Assembly (NCBI RefSeq): GCF_017349315.1
Contig: NZ_JAFMPP010000007.1
Location: 1 to 64,000 of the forward strand
Length of the DNA: 64,000 nucleotides
Direction: 5' to 3'
Source: Jiella flava
Lineage (GTDB): Bacteria > Pseudomonadota > Alphaproteobacteria > Rhizobiales > Rhizobiaceae
Numbering within the stretch: the first letter of the stretch is position 1; every line of letters begins with the position of its first letter. The notes below the pieces were generated by a model that was not told the origin of the DNA, made no database searches, and worked only from the letters and a program-made list of their open reading frames with translations. Below, in pieces: positions 34,485-43,906 of the stretch. The position numbers and the translations under genes are program-made.

Positions 34485-36938
34485 TTAGAACAGGCCCCCG
34501 GCGCCCTGTGTGATCGCCTGCTCGGCCTGTGGCGAGATCTGGCCGGAAACGCCCATGCCGTCGCTATACTGGTCGTCGCCGCCGCCGATCACCTGATAGC
34601 TGTCGGACGGACCGGTGCCCGGCTTGAAGGCTTCCATGATCACGTCCGGGCCGGATCCGTCCGCCCGCATACCGGTCTTCCGGTTGACCGCGATCAGCTG
34701 CATGCCCTCCGGAACCTTGAAATCGACCGGCTTCTTGCCCTTCAGGGCGTCGCGCATGAAGTCGACGAAGACCGGTGCGGCAAGGCCGCCGCCAGTCGCG
34801 CCATGGCCCATCGGCGTCGGATTGTCGTAGCCGATATAGACACCGCAGACGAGATCCGGCGTGAAGCCGATGAACCAGGCGTCCTTCTCGTCGTTCGTCG
34901 TCCCGGTCTTACCGGCGATCGGCACGCCAAGAACCCTGACATTCGTCGCCGTGCCGCGCTGGACCACACCCTCCATCATCGAGGTGATCTGGTAAGCGGT
35001 CATCGGATCCAGCACCTGATCGCGTTTGTCGACCAGCGTCGGCTCGGGCTGACCGGTATATTCGCGGGTGTTGCACTCGGCGCAGAAGCGCTGATCGTGC
35101 TTGTAGATCGTCCGGCCATAGCGATCCTGCACGCGATCGATCAGCGACGGCTCGATCGAGCGACCGCCATTGGCGATGACCGAATAGGCCGAGACCATTC
35201 TCAACAGCGTCGTCTCGCCGGCGCCGAGCGCCATCGGCAGATAGGGTTTGAGATGGTCGTAAATGCCGAAACGCTCGGCATAGGCGGCAACCAGATCCAT
35301 GCCCATGTCCTTGGCAAGGCGCACGGTCATCAGATTGCGGCTCTTTTCGATACCGAGCCGCAGCGTCGACGGGCCGGCATAGCTGCCGCCGTAGTTCTTC
35401 GGCGTCCACATGCCGCCATTGCCGTCCGGCAGCGAGATCGGCGCGTCCATGATCACCGAGGCCGGGGTGTAGCCGTTGTCGAGCGCCGCGGAATAGACGA
35501 ACGGCTTGAACGACGAGCCGGGCTGGCGATAGGCCTGACTGGCGCGGTTGAACTCCGACTGGGCGTAAGAGAAGCCGCCGACCATGGCCCGCACGCGGCC
35601 GGTTTGCGGCTCCATGACCACCAGCGCGCCCTGCACCTTCGGCGGCTGGCGCAAGAGATAGCCGTCGCCGTCCTGCTTTTTCTCGACATAGACGACATCG
35701 CCGCGGGACAACACGTCGCTCGCCTTGCGCACCGTGCCCGATCGGGCCTTGGTGTTGAGCCGGAGGGCCCACTTCATGTCGGCGAGCGCGATGGTCCCGA
35801 GTTCGCGATCGCTGCTGATCGCGCCGGAAACGGTCTTTTCCGGCTGCAGGCCGACATTGATGTGGTCGGCATCCGCCTCCAGCACCACCGCCAGCCGCCA
35901 TTCGGGAACGTCCGAGAGCCCGTCGATCTTGCCGAGTTCGGCGCCCCAGTCGCTGCCGATATTGATCTGGGTGACCGGGCCGCGATAGCCGCGCCTTTGA
36001 TCAAAGGCGACGAGCCCGTGCTGCAGGGCCGCGCGCGCCTCGCGCTGATCGGCCGGGTCGAGCGTCGTGCGTACCGACAGCCCGCCTTCGTAAAGCGCCT
36101 TGGCGCCGTAGCGCTGGACGATCTCGCGGCGCACGTCTTCGGTGAAATATTCCGACGAGGCGAGATAAGTGCCGGACGGACGCGGATGCACCTCGATCGG
36201 CGTGTCCTGTGCCTTCTCAGATTGCTCCTCGGTGATGAAGCCGTTCGCCGCCATCTGCGAGATGACCCAGTTGCGGCGGCTGAGAGCGCGGTCGTAGTCG
36301 CGGAACGGATTGTAGTTCTCGGGCGCCTTCGGTAGCGCCGCCAGATAGGCCGCCTCCTGGATATTCAGCTCGGTCACCGACTTGTCGAAATAGGCCAGCG
36401 CCGCCGCCGCGATGCCGTAGGAGCCCATGCCGAGATAGATCTCGTTGAGATAGAGTTCGAGGATCTTGCTCTTCGAATAGGCCTGTTCGATGCGCAACGA
36501 CAGAATCGCCTCCTTGATCTTGCGATCGAGGGTGCGCTCGTTGGTCAACAGGAAGTTCTTCGCGACCTGCTGGGTGATCGTCGAGGCCCCCTGCATGCGG
36601 CCGCCCTTGGCCATCACCATCAGGGCGCGGCCGACGCCTTCGATGTCGATGCCGGGATGCGAGTAGAAATTCTTGTCTTCAGCCGAGATGAAGGCATTCT
36701 TGACCAGATCCGGGATCGCCTGGATTGGCAGGAACAGCCGCCGCTGCTTGGCATATTCGGCCATCAGCTGGCCGTCGGAGGCGTGAAAGCGGGTGGTGAC
36801 CGGGGGCGCGTAGTCGGCGAGCACCTGATAATCTGGCAGGTCCTCTGACATCCGCTCGACATACCACGCAACGGCACCCGCCACGAGGATGAAGAGAACG
36901 GACCCAATGCCGAAGAAATAGCCGATCAGTCTGATCAT
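34485..36938 (-). CDS. mrcA: Penicillin-binding protein 1A (bifunctional peptidoglycan synthase)
   Basis: This class A PBP polymerises glycan chains and cross-links peptides in the periplasm. I start at ATG 36938, with GGAG 5-8 bases upstream and a membrane anchor directly after (LIGYFFGIGSVLFILVAGAV). The glycosyltransferase 51 domain shows FISAEDKNFYSHPGIDIEG, GASTITQQVAKNFLLTNERT and KILELYLNEIYLG. The transpeptidase domain has the SxxK serine in PGSSFKPFVYSAAL and the KTG box in AGKTGTTNDEKDAWFIGFTP. The OB-like insert of PBP1A lies between. It is downstream of the amidase amiC on the same strand. Confidence 0.96.
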   Translation of the reverse strand: MIRLIGYFFGIGSVLFILVAGAVAWYVERMSEDLPDYQVLADYAPPVTTRFHASDGQLMAEYAKQRRLFLPIQAIPDLVKNAFISAEDKNFYSHPGIDIEGVGRALMVMAKGGRMQGASTITQQVAKNFLLTNERTLDRKIKEAILSLRIEQAYSKSKILELYLNEIYLGMGSYGIAAAALAYFDKSVTELNIQEAAYLAALPKAPENYNPFRDYDRALSRRNWVISQMAANGFITEEQSEKAQDTPIEVHPRPSGTYLASSEYFTEDVRREIVQRYGAKALYEGGLSVRTTLDPADQREARAALQHGLVAFDQRRGYRGPVTQINIGSDWGAELGKIDGLSDVPEWRLAVVLEADADHINVGLQPEKTVSGAISSDRELGTIALADMKWALRLNTKARSGTVRKASDVLSRGDVVYVEKKQDGDGYLLRQPPKVQGALVVMEPQTGRVRAMVGGFSYAQSEFNRASQAYRQPGSSFKPFVYSAALDNGYTPASVIMDAPISLPDGNGGMWTPKNYGGSYAGPSTLRLGIEKSRNLMTVRLAKDMGMDLVAAYAERFGIYDHLKPYLPMALGAGETTLLRMVSAYSVIANGGRSIEPSLIDRVQDRYGRTIYKHDQRFCAECNTREYTGQPEPTLVDKRDQVLDPMTAYQITSMMEGVVQRGTATNVRVLGVPIAGKTGTTNDEKDAWFIGFTPDLVCGVYIGYDNPTPMGHGATGGGLAAPVFVDFMRDALKGKKPVDFKVPEGMQLIAVNRKTGMRADGSGPDVIMEAFKPGTGPSDSYQVIGGGDDQYSDGMGVSGQISPQAEQAITQGAGGLF

Positions 36939-37281
36939 CGAAACTCCGTCCGGACGGTGTCGTGAATGTTGCGTCCGGTCCAACCGGGCGACCCCGCCGC
37001 CGCGGCCGCCCGCCCCCTTGATGCAGCTTGCGCCGCGATGTCTTCGGTCGACGCGTTGAAGAGCGTCCTGAGCGTGCCTGCAAATTGCGGCATCGCGATG
37101 GATACAGTCCGCCTTCCGTCATGCTCGCGACGCGAAATTTGCCGAGCCACCACAAATTTTCATGACGGCGTCAAGTCTTTCTTAAGGGCCGAAATGCCCC
37201 GAATGGCTCGGCGAGCCAAGAGGAAAATCAACAAACCACCGCATTGCTCGGTTTTTCAAAGCGATTTCGCTTCATTTCGCT
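36939..37281. other. Intergenic region between amiC and mrcA with a 10-bp tandem repeat
   Basis: No gene is supported in these 343 bases. The right end carries three tandem copies of TTTCGCTTCA at about 37265-37294 that overlap the amiC stop codon. The rest should contain the mrcA promoter on the minus strand; TTGACG near 37170 is the best -35-like element but lacks a convincing -10. Confidence 0.5.
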
Positions 37282-37294
37282 TCATTTCGCTTCG
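37265..37294. repeat. Three tandem 10-bp repeats over the amiC stop codon
   Basis: The decamer TTTCGCTTCA occurs three times in succession. The rightmost copy includes the TGA stop of amiC (37282-37284, minus strand), so a copy-number change would alter the tail residues or the 3' untranslated region. Such short arrays can change by slippage. Confidence 0.75.
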
Positions 37295-38508
37295 GCCTTG
37301 CGGAGCGCATCGGCTTTACCGCCGCGAAAAAACCGGATGATCGATTCGGCGATTGCCGATGTGATTTTATTGCGCCAGTCGTCGTCCTTCAGCAGCGTCT
37401 CGTCCTTGGCATTGGAGAGAAACCCCATCTCGAGCAACACCGACGGCACGTCCGGCGACTTCAGCACGCGAAACCCCGCCGCGCGCTTCGGCCGGTTGAT
37501 GAGGTCGATGTCGTTTTTCTTCAGATCGGCGACGAGCGAGGCGGCGAAATGCTCCGAAAAGCTTACCGTCTCGCGCCGCGTGAGGTCGAGGAGGATATCG
37601 AAGATCTCCGGCGTGCTCGCCTGAAACCCGTCCGGCGCGAAGCGGTCGGATGCGTTTTCGGTCGCCGCGATCTGGCTCGAGAGCGCGTCCGACGCCTTTT
37701 CGGACAGTGTATAGACCGTTGCGCCGCGCAAACTCGTATAATGAATCGAATCGGCGTGGATGGATAGAAACAGGTCGGCGTTCAGCTTGCGCGCCATCGC
37801 CGCCCGCGCTTCAAGCGGAACGAACACGTCAGTATCGTGGGTGAGTTTTACCTCGACATTGGGGTAGCGTTCGAGCTTGGTCGCCAGCATTCGGGCGTTT
37901 TCGAGATTGATGTCCTTTTCCTTGGTGCCGGAGGGCGACACTGCGCCTTCATCGATGCCGCCATGGCCAGGGTCGAGAACGATCAGGAGAGGCCGGGGCC
38001 CTTTCGGCTTGGCCGCGCTCGCGCCGGCGCCGGCCTGATCGACCGCGGCGTCCAGACGTGACGTGGCGCGCTTCTGGCGCTCGCCGGCCTTGTCCTTGGC
38101 GGGCGCGATCATCAGATCGACGATCGCTTGATCGTCCGCCGTGCTTTCGACAACGCGCCCGATCGCCCGCTCCTTCAGCCGAAAGATTACCCTGTAGCGA
38201 TCGGCGGAGACCATGCCGTGGCGGATCGACTGGACCAGCGGGTTCTCCGGCAGTTCGCCGAGATGGACCGCCGGCAGCGTATCGTCGAAATCGATGGCGA
38301 TCCGATCCGGATTCCGCAAGGAAAAGCTGTGCACCGGCGCTTTGGCGGTCAGTGTGAAGCGGATCGCCAGACCGCCATTGTCCAGCTTCGGCTCGACGGC
38401 GGTGATCACCCGGTCCTGAGCAGACGCGGCAACGCTCGGTGCAAGCGCTGCAAACATCGCCAGACACAAGGCGGCGACGAAGCTGGCGATTCGGCGGTCA
38501 GCGATCAT
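37282..38508 (-). CDS. amiC: N-acetylmuramoyl-L-alanine amidase (AMIN + Amidase_3)
   Basis: AmiC cleaves the bond between MurNAc and the stem peptide and helps daughter-cell separation. I start at ATG 38508, which begins a good signal peptide (MIADRRIASFVAALCLAMFA to about ASAQ). Residues about 35-140 form an AMIN domain that targets peptidoglycan. The catalytic domain (about 175-400) shows the zinc ligands His in VLDPGHGGIDEGA, Glu in KDINLENAR and His in FLSIHADSIH, and the catalytic Glu in VLLEMGFLSN. It is the first gene of a minus-strand run with mrcA and prfB, three wall and translation functions. Confidence 0.95.
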   Translation of the reverse strand: MIADRRIASFVAALCLAMFAALAPSVAASAQDRVITAVEPKLDNGGLAIRFTLTAKAPVHSFSLRNPDRIAIDFDDTLPAVHLGELPENPLVQSIRHGMVSADRYRVIFRLKERAIGRVVESTADDQAIVDLMIAPAKDKAGERQKRATSRLDAAVDQAGAGASAAKPKGPRPLLIVLDPGHGGIDEGAVSPSGTKEKDINLENARMLATKLERYPNVEVKLTHDTDVFVPLEARAAMARKLNADLFLSIHADSIHYTSLRGATVYTLSEKASDALSSQIAATENASDRFAPDGFQASTPEIFDILLDLTRRETVSFSEHFAASLVADLKKNDIDLINRPKRAAGFRVLKSPDVPSVLLEMGFLSNAKDETLLKDDDWRNKITSAIAESIIRFFRGGKADALRKAEAK

Positions 38509-39279
38509 TCCCAAGTCTTCCCAGGGCGCCGTGGCGGTCTTGCGGCGTGTTCGGCGTGACACAACGCGGCGGCCATACCACAGCGAACGCCGAATCCAGC
38601 AAGCCCTGGACGGCGCGCAGCCGTAACCGCATCACTCCGTCAGGCCCTTGTCCTACAACACGATTCAGACGGCGTCTGGCGATGGTGGCCGCAACAACTT
38701 CACCTTTGCGATAACCGCGCAGCCTTGCCTGAAGCTCGGGCGCGACACTGATCAACGCCTGCCGAAGCGGCATCGCTCTTGTCATGCTCAATATCCCGTC
38801 ATAAAAGCAATGGTGAGGTCCGAGGTGTCGGGAAACTTCCGTTTCCGGCAAGAACATCGACCACCGATCGCGAGACGGCGAATTCGTTATTCGCGAGATC
38901 AGGTCGGCCCGGCGGCGCTGTTTTGTCCCGATGCCCTGCCTCCAGTCGAGGTTTTTCGCCGAGGCCGCAGATCAAAGGCTGCGATCGGCATTCTTCATCG
39001 TTCCAACTGCGCGATCCGAGACACGGAGGCGCAGGCGAAGCGTTTCATCGGCCGCTCAGGCGGTCACCTGTTGTTATAAGGTCGCGTTGTTGCCGTCCCT
39101 GTCCGATATTTTCTGCTTGCCTTTGTCCAGTGCCCGCGTTGCCGCGGCCGGGCATCTCTCGCGGATCGTCGAGGGGCGGTTCCAAGACGCGACCCATTCG
39201 GGCTCGCGCCCCTATCAGCACCGCCAGGCCGTCAAATGCCGAACGCGTGTCCCCTGCGCGAGCGCCGGGGAGTCGTTGC
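38509..39279. other. 771-bp region between amiC and rne, including the long rne leader
   Basis: I see no supported gene here. It contains the divergent promoters of amiC (minus) and rne (plus). A TATAAG motif within TTGTTATAAGG at about 39068-39080 is a possible -10 for rne, which would give a leader of about 190 bases; no clear -35 accompanies it. Long leaders are known to mediate RNase E autoregulation in enterobacteria. Confidence 0.45.
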
Positions 39280-42153
39280 ATGGCAAACAAAATGTTGATC
39301 GATGCGTCCCACCCGGAAGAGACGCGCGTCGTCGTCGTCCGCGGTAGCCGGATCGAAGAGTTCGATTTCGAATCCGAACACAAAAAGCAACTCAAGGGAA
39401 ATATCTATCTCGCCAAGGTGACGCGAGTCGAACCGTCGCTGCAGGCCGCCTTTGTCGAATATGGCGGCAACCGCCACGGCTTCCTGGCCTTTTCCGAGAT
39501 CCATCCGGACTACTACCAGATCCCCAAGGCCGACCGTGAGGCGCTGCTCGCCGAGGAAATGGCCCGCGGCGACGAGGATGACGACGCGGACGAGCCGAAG
39601 CCGAAGCCGAGCGCCCGTAGCGGCCGCGGCCGCGGCAAGCCGCGTTCGAAGGCAGCCGATCGCGAGGACGCCGAGACGATCTCCGAGGCCGTGACGGTCG
39701 AGGACGATGCGGTTGCGCCCCGCGATGACGACGCTGCGGCGCCGCGTGAGAGCGTCGTCGACGCAGACGCGGCCGAGGCGATGGGCGACGACGACACCGG
39801 CTTGACGGTCGGGAGCGGCGATAGCGATGCCGAGGCCGGCGACGGTGAGGCGGTCGAGGCGTCCGACACCGGCGACGACGCCGGCTCGCCGCGCAAGTCG
39901 CGCCGCAGCCGCCGCTCTCGTAGCCGCGCCAAGGAAGCCGATGCGGACGGCGACGACGACGACAGCGAGCCGGAGGAGATCGACGAGATCGGCTCCGAGG
40001 ACGCGATGGAAGAGGTGCCGGTCCGCCAGGCTCGGCCGCGCAAGCAGTACAAGATCCAGGAGGTGATCAAGCGCCGCCAGATCCTGCTCGTCCAGGTCGT
40101 CAAGGAAGAACGCGGCAACAAAGGCGCGGCGCTCACGACCTATCTGTCGCTGGCCGGTCGTTACTCCGTCCTGATGCCGAACACCGCGCGTGGCGGCGGC
40201 ATTTCGCGCAAGATCACCAATGCGGCCGACCGCAAGCGGTTGAAGGAGGTCGTGCGCGATCTCGAAGTGCCGCGTGGCATGGGGATCATCTTGCGCACGG
40301 CCGGTGCCAACCGCACCAAGGCCGAGGTCAAGCGCGACTACGAATATCTGATGCGGCTGTGGGAGACCGTGCGTACCGTCACCCTGTCGTCGATCGCCCC
40401 TGCCCTCGTCTACGAGGAAGGCAGCCTGATCAAGCGCTCGATCCGCGACCTATACAATAAGGACATCGACCAGATCCTGGTTGCCGGTGACGGCGGCTAC
40501 CGCGAAGCCAAAGACTTCATGCGGATGCTGATGCCGAGCCAGGCAAAGGTCGTCCAGCCTTATCGCGATCCGACGCCGATCTTCGCCCGCCAGGGGATCG
40601 AGGGGCAGCTCGACAAGATGCTGCAACCGCATGTGACCCTGAAGTCCGGCGGCTACATCATCATCAACCAGACCGAGGCGCTGGTCGCCATCGACGTCAA
40701 CTCCGGCCGCTCCACCAAGGAGCATTCGATCGAAGACACGGCGTTCCAGACCAATCTGGAGGCGGCCGAGGAGGTCGCGCGGCAGCTTCGCCTGCGCGAT
40801 CTCGCCGGCCTGATCGTGATCGACTTCATCGACATGGAGGAAAAGCGCAACAATCGATCCGTCGAGAAAAAGCTGAAGGACTGCCTGAAGAACGATCGCG
40901 CGCGCATCCAGGTTGGCAAGATCTCGCATTTCGGCCTGCTCGAGATGAGCCGTCAGCGCATTCGCGCCAGCGTGCTCGAATCCACCATGCAGCCCTGCCC
41001 GACCTGTGGCGGCACCGGCCATATCCGCTCGTCCTCTTCGTTGGCGCTGCATGTGCTGCGCAATATCGAGGAGCATCTGCAGAAGCACGCCAATCACGAT
41101 CTGATCGTCAAGGTGCCGACCGCGACCGCGCTGTACGTGCTCAACGAGAAGCGCAAGCGGATCGACGAGATCGAGCAGCATTATGGCCTGAGAGTCACCA
41201 TTGAGGCCGACGAGACCGCCGGCCACCAGGCGGTGGCGATCGAGCACGGTGCGCTGGCCGAGCAGCCGATCCTGCGTGCTGCGATCGCGACGCCGGAATC
41301 GGTCGCGGCCGATGACGAGATCGAAGCCGAGGCAATCGAGGTCGACGCTCCCTCTCTCGACGAGCAGAAGGACGAGAGCGGCGACGGCAACGGCAAGCGC
41401 CGTCGGCGCCGCCGGCGCAAGCGGCGCGGCGATCGGGGCGGCGAAAGTGACGAGACTGCGTCGCAGGATCAGCCATTCGACGAGAGCGCTGAGAGCGATG
41501 ATGCTGACGGCGCAGACAGCCCGGACGAAACGGATACCGCCGAAGACGCCAGCGACGACAATGACGAAGGTGACGGCGACAATGGCGATCGCGGCTCGCG
41601 TCGGCGCCGGCGAGGCCGCCGCGGCGGCCGTCGCCATCGCGAGGATGGCAGCGAGGCCGAGGGCCAAGCCGACGAGCCAAGCGAGGATACCGTTGCTGCG
41701 AAGGCCGCTCAGCCTGACGCGGACACCAGCGCGGACGATGCGGAGACCGTCGTCGCAGCGTCGGAGGCAGTCGTGGTCGAAGACGGCGTAACGGCCGCGG
41801 CGCCCAGCGATGGCGACGAAAAGGGCGAGACCGAAACGCTCGTTCCGGCGCCCGAGGCGGTGTCCGTTCCGATCGTGTCGGCGGATGACGCCGCCGCTGG
41901 AGAGGCCCCCACCGCACCGGCCGATGAGCCGTCCAGCGACGTCGAAGCCGGCAGCGATGCGGCCGAAGAGATTGCGCCTGGCACGGCTGGCGCGGACGCA
42001 CCCGACGAACAGCCTGCGGCCAATGACGATACGCCGGTTCCGGCCGAGCGCAAGGATCCGGTGGTCACCTCCTCGACCGGCGCCGATGCGCCGGAAGATG
42101 GTGAAGGCAAACCGCGCCGCACGGGATGGTGGGCCCGCCGCAGTTTTTTCTAA
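39280..42153 (+). CDS. rne: Ribonuclease E
   Basis: RNase E is the main endonuclease of mRNA turnover and rRNA processing and scaffolds the degradosome. ATG 39280 gives 957 residues beginning MANKMLIDASHPEETRVVVV, with GGGGAG 7-12 bases upstream. The S1 domain (residues about 36-300) is split by an acidic and basic low-complexity insertion at about 96-252, a feature of alphaproteobacterial RNase E. DNase I-like active-site acidic residues lie in VAIDVNSGRS and LIVIDFIDMEE, and the zinc link is CPTCGG. The C-terminal 300 residues are disordered, with arginine-rich patches (RRRRRRKRRGDR and RRRRGRRGGRRHR) that probably bind RNA. Confidence 0.96.
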   Translation: MANKMLIDASHPEETRVVVVRGSRIEEFDFESEHKKQLKGNIYLAKVTRVEPSLQAAFVEYGGNRHGFLAFSEIHPDYYQIPKADREALLAEEMARGDEDDDADEPKPKPSARSGRGRGKPRSKAADREDAETISEAVTVEDDAVAPRDDDAAAPRESVVDADAAEAMGDDDTGLTVGSGDSDAEAGDGEAVEASDTGDDAGSPRKSRRSRRSRSRAKEADADGDDDDSEPEEIDEIGSEDAMEEVPVRQARPRKQYKIQEVIKRRQILLVQVVKEERGNKGAALTTYLSLAGRYSVLMPNTARGGGISRKITNAADRKRLKEVVRDLEVPRGMGIILRTAGANRTKAEVKRDYEYLMRLWETVRTVTLSSIAPALVYEEGSLIKRSIRDLYNKDIDQILVAGDGGYREAKDFMRMLMPSQAKVVQPYRDPTPIFARQGIEGQLDKMLQPHVTLKSGGYIIINQTEALVAIDVNSGRSTKEHSIEDTAFQTNLEAAEEVARQLRLRDLAGLIVIDFIDMEEKRNNRSVEKKLKDCLKNDRARIQVGKISHFGLLEMSRQRIRASVLESTMQPCPTCGGTGHIRSSSSLALHVLRNIEEHLQKHANHDLIVKVPTATALYVLNEKRKRIDEIEQHYGLRVTIEADETAGHQAVAIEHGALAEQPILRAAIATPESVAADDEIEAEAIEVDAPSLDEQKDESGDGNGKRRRRRRRKRRGDRGGESDETASQDQPFDESAESDDADGADSPDETDTAEDASDDNDEGDGDNGDRGSRRRRRGRRGGRRHREDGSEAEGQADEPSEDTVAAKAAQPDADTSADDAETVVAASEAVVVEDGVTAAAPSDGDEKGETETLVPAPEAVSVPIVSADDAAAGEAPTAPADEPSSDVEAGSDAAEEIAPGTAGADAPDEQPAANDDTPVPAERKDPVVTSSTGADAPEDGEGKPRRTGWWARRSFF

Positions 42154-42172
42154 GACTCTTCGGGCTCGGCCG

Positions 42173-42277
42173 CTAGAGCATGGTGCCGAAAAGTTGCATG
42201 ACTTTTCGGGTCACATCATGCGGCAAAACAATGGCTTAGAGCGGAATGGCGATTCCAGTTTATCGCATTCCGCTCTA
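42173..42277. repeat. Rhizobiales-type palindromic repeat element downstream of rne
   Basis: A 105-bp segment runs from CTAGAGCATGG to CGCTCTA. It contains two hairpins: GCCGAAAAGT pairing with ACTTTTCGG around GCATG, and AGAGCGGAATG paired with CATTCCGCTCT at 42238-42276. Elements starting AGAGCATG and ending in AGAGCGG hairpins are common intergenic repeats in Hyphomicrobiales. It lies 20 bp after the rne stop. Confidence 0.7.
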
Positions 42278-42393
42278 CGGCCGGGCCCGAAGGCTTATTA
42301 AAAAGTGCAGGTGGCGCCTCAGTCGATTGGGGAGCAGCGCGGGACGAGATCCCGCAGACCCTCCGCCCAGCGATCCTGAAAATCGCAGGGCAA

Positions 42394-42424
42394 CAAAAAA
42401 GCGGGCTTCGGGCCCGCTTTTTTT
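42394..42424. terminator. Bidirectional rho-independent terminator between rne and pntB
   Basis: AAAAAAGCGGGC pairs with GCCCGCTTTTTTT around TTCGG, giving a GC-rich stem with T-runs on both strands. It lies between the convergent rne and pntB genes and can terminate both. Confidence 0.9.
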
Positions 42425-42495
42425 GTTTGGTTGGTCCGATCAGACCCTTGACCGTCGCGACGGTCGCTGCGCAGCGGCCGTGACGTCCGGCTGTT

Positions 42496-43896
42496 TCAGT
42501 GATCCAGCGCCTTGACGATGTCCTCGACCATTTTCTTGGCATCGGCCAGGAGCATCATTGTGTTGTCCTTGTAGAACAGGGTGTTGTCGATGCCGGCATA
42601 GCCAGAGCCGAGGGAGCGCTTGACGAAGAGGCAGGTCTGGGCCTGATCGACGTTGAGGATCGGCATGCCGTAGATCGGCGAGGACTTGTCGTCACGGGCC
42701 GCTGGGTTGGTCACGTCATTGGCGCCGATAACGAAGGCCACGTCGGACTGGGTAAACTCGGAATTGATGTCCTCGAGCTCGAAGACGTCGTCATAAGGCA
42801 CATTTGCCTCGGCCAAGAGCACGTTCATGTGCCCGGGCATGCGGCCTGCCACCGGATGGATCGCGTATTTGACCTCGACGCCCGCTTCTTTCAGGCGATC
42901 GGCCATTTCACGCAGCGGATGTTGAGCCTGGGCCACCGCCATGCCGTAGCCCGGGACGATGATCACCTTGTTGGCATTTACCATCAGATAGGCAGCATCC
43001 TCGGCCGAGCCCTGCTTGACCGTCCGGTCGTCCATGTCCTCGCCGCCCGCCGGGCCGGCATCGCCACCGAAGCCGCCGAGAATCACCGAGATGAAGGACC
43101 GGTTCATCCCCTTGCACATGATGTAGGAGAGGATCGCGCCGGACGAGCCGACCAACGCGCCGGTGATGATCAGCGCGAGATTCTGCAGCGTGAAGCCGAT
43201 GCCCGCCGCCGCCCAGCCGGAATAGGAGTTCAGCATCGACACGACGACTGGCATATCGGCGCCGCCGATCGGGATGATCAACAAGACGCCGAGCGCCAGC
43301 GATACCAGGATCACCAGCCAGAAAAGGACGTGGCTTTCGGACGCCGCGAACCCGATAACCAACGCGACCAGCAAGACGGCAAGGGCGAGGTTGATGGCGT
43401 GGCGGGAGGGCAGCATGATCGGCTTTCCGCTCATCCGTCCATCGAGCTTGAGGAAAGCGATGACCGAGCCGGTGAAGGTGATGGCACCGATGGCAACGCC
43501 GATCGACATCTCGACCAATGCTTCGCCGTGGATGGCGCCAACGGTGCCGATGCCCATCGACTCCGGCGCGTAGAGCGCCGCGGCCGCGACCATCACGGCG
43601 GCAAGACCGACCAGCGAATGGAAGGCGGCAACGAGCTGCGGCATCGCCGTCATCGCAATGCGCTTGGCGATCACCGCGCCGATGGTGCCGCCGATCGCGA
43701 TCCCGAGAATGATCAGAACCAGCCCGCCGAAGGACGGACCGGCGAGAAACAGCGTCGTCAGGATGGCGATGCCCATCCCCACCATGCCCAACAGATTGCC
43801 CTGACGGCTGGTGGCGGGGTGAGACAAGCCCCGAAGGGCGAGGATGAAGAGGACGCCGGAGACGAGATAGAAGAAGGCGGCTGCGCTTTCGGACAT
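42496..43896 (-). CDS. pntB: NAD(P) transhydrogenase subunit beta
   Basis: PntB is the membrane and NADP(H)-binding subunit of the proton-translocating transhydrogenase, which makes NADPH from NADH using the proton gradient. I start at ATG 43896 (MSESAAAFFYLVSGVLFI), with GAGG upstream. About nine membrane helices occupy residues 1-260, followed by the soluble NADP domain III with VIIVPGYGMAVAQAQHPLRE, HPVAGRMPGHMNVLLAEANV and VIGANDVTNPAARDDKSSPI, all strongly conserved. Length is 466. It is the third gene of the pntA1-pntA2-pntB operon. Confidence 0.97.
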   Translation of the reverse strand: MSESAAAFFYLVSGVLFILALRGLSHPATSRQGNLLGMVGMGIAILTTLFLAGPSFGGLVLIILGIAIGGTIGAVIAKRIAMTAMPQLVAAFHSLVGLAAVMVAAAALYAPESMGIGTVGAIHGEALVEMSIGVAIGAITFTGSVIAFLKLDGRMSGKPIMLPSRHAINLALAVLLVALVIGFAASESHVLFWLVILVSLALGVLLIIPIGGADMPVVVSMLNSYSGWAAAGIGFTLQNLALIITGALVGSSGAILSYIMCKGMNRSFISVILGGFGGDAGPAGGEDMDDRTVKQGSAEDAAYLMVNANKVIIVPGYGMAVAQAQHPLREMADRLKEAGVEVKYAIHPVAGRMPGHMNVLLAEANVPYDDVFELEDINSEFTQSDVAFVIGANDVTNPAARDDKSSPIYGMPILNVDQAQTCLFVKRSLGSGYAGIDNTLFYKDNTMMLLADAKKMVEDIVKALDH

Positions 43897-43906
43897 GGCT
43901 AGCGCC

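Noticed and set aside
34356-36335. A 659-codon plus-strand frame opposite mrcA
   Set aside because: Shadow of the penicillin-binding protein gene, whose active-site motifs are all on the other strand.
37265-37294. The 10-bp tandem repeats as a CRISPR remnant
   Set aside because: Units are contiguous with no spacers and there are no cas genes in the window. No CRISPR array was seen anywhere.
38498-38857. A 119-codon minus-strand frame overlapping the amiC start
   Set aside because: It overlaps the signal-peptide coding region of amiC in another frame and shows no recognisable motif.
42499-43902. A 467-codon plus-strand frame opposite pntB
   Set aside because: Shadow frame; pntB membrane segments and NADP motifs are clear on the minus strand.
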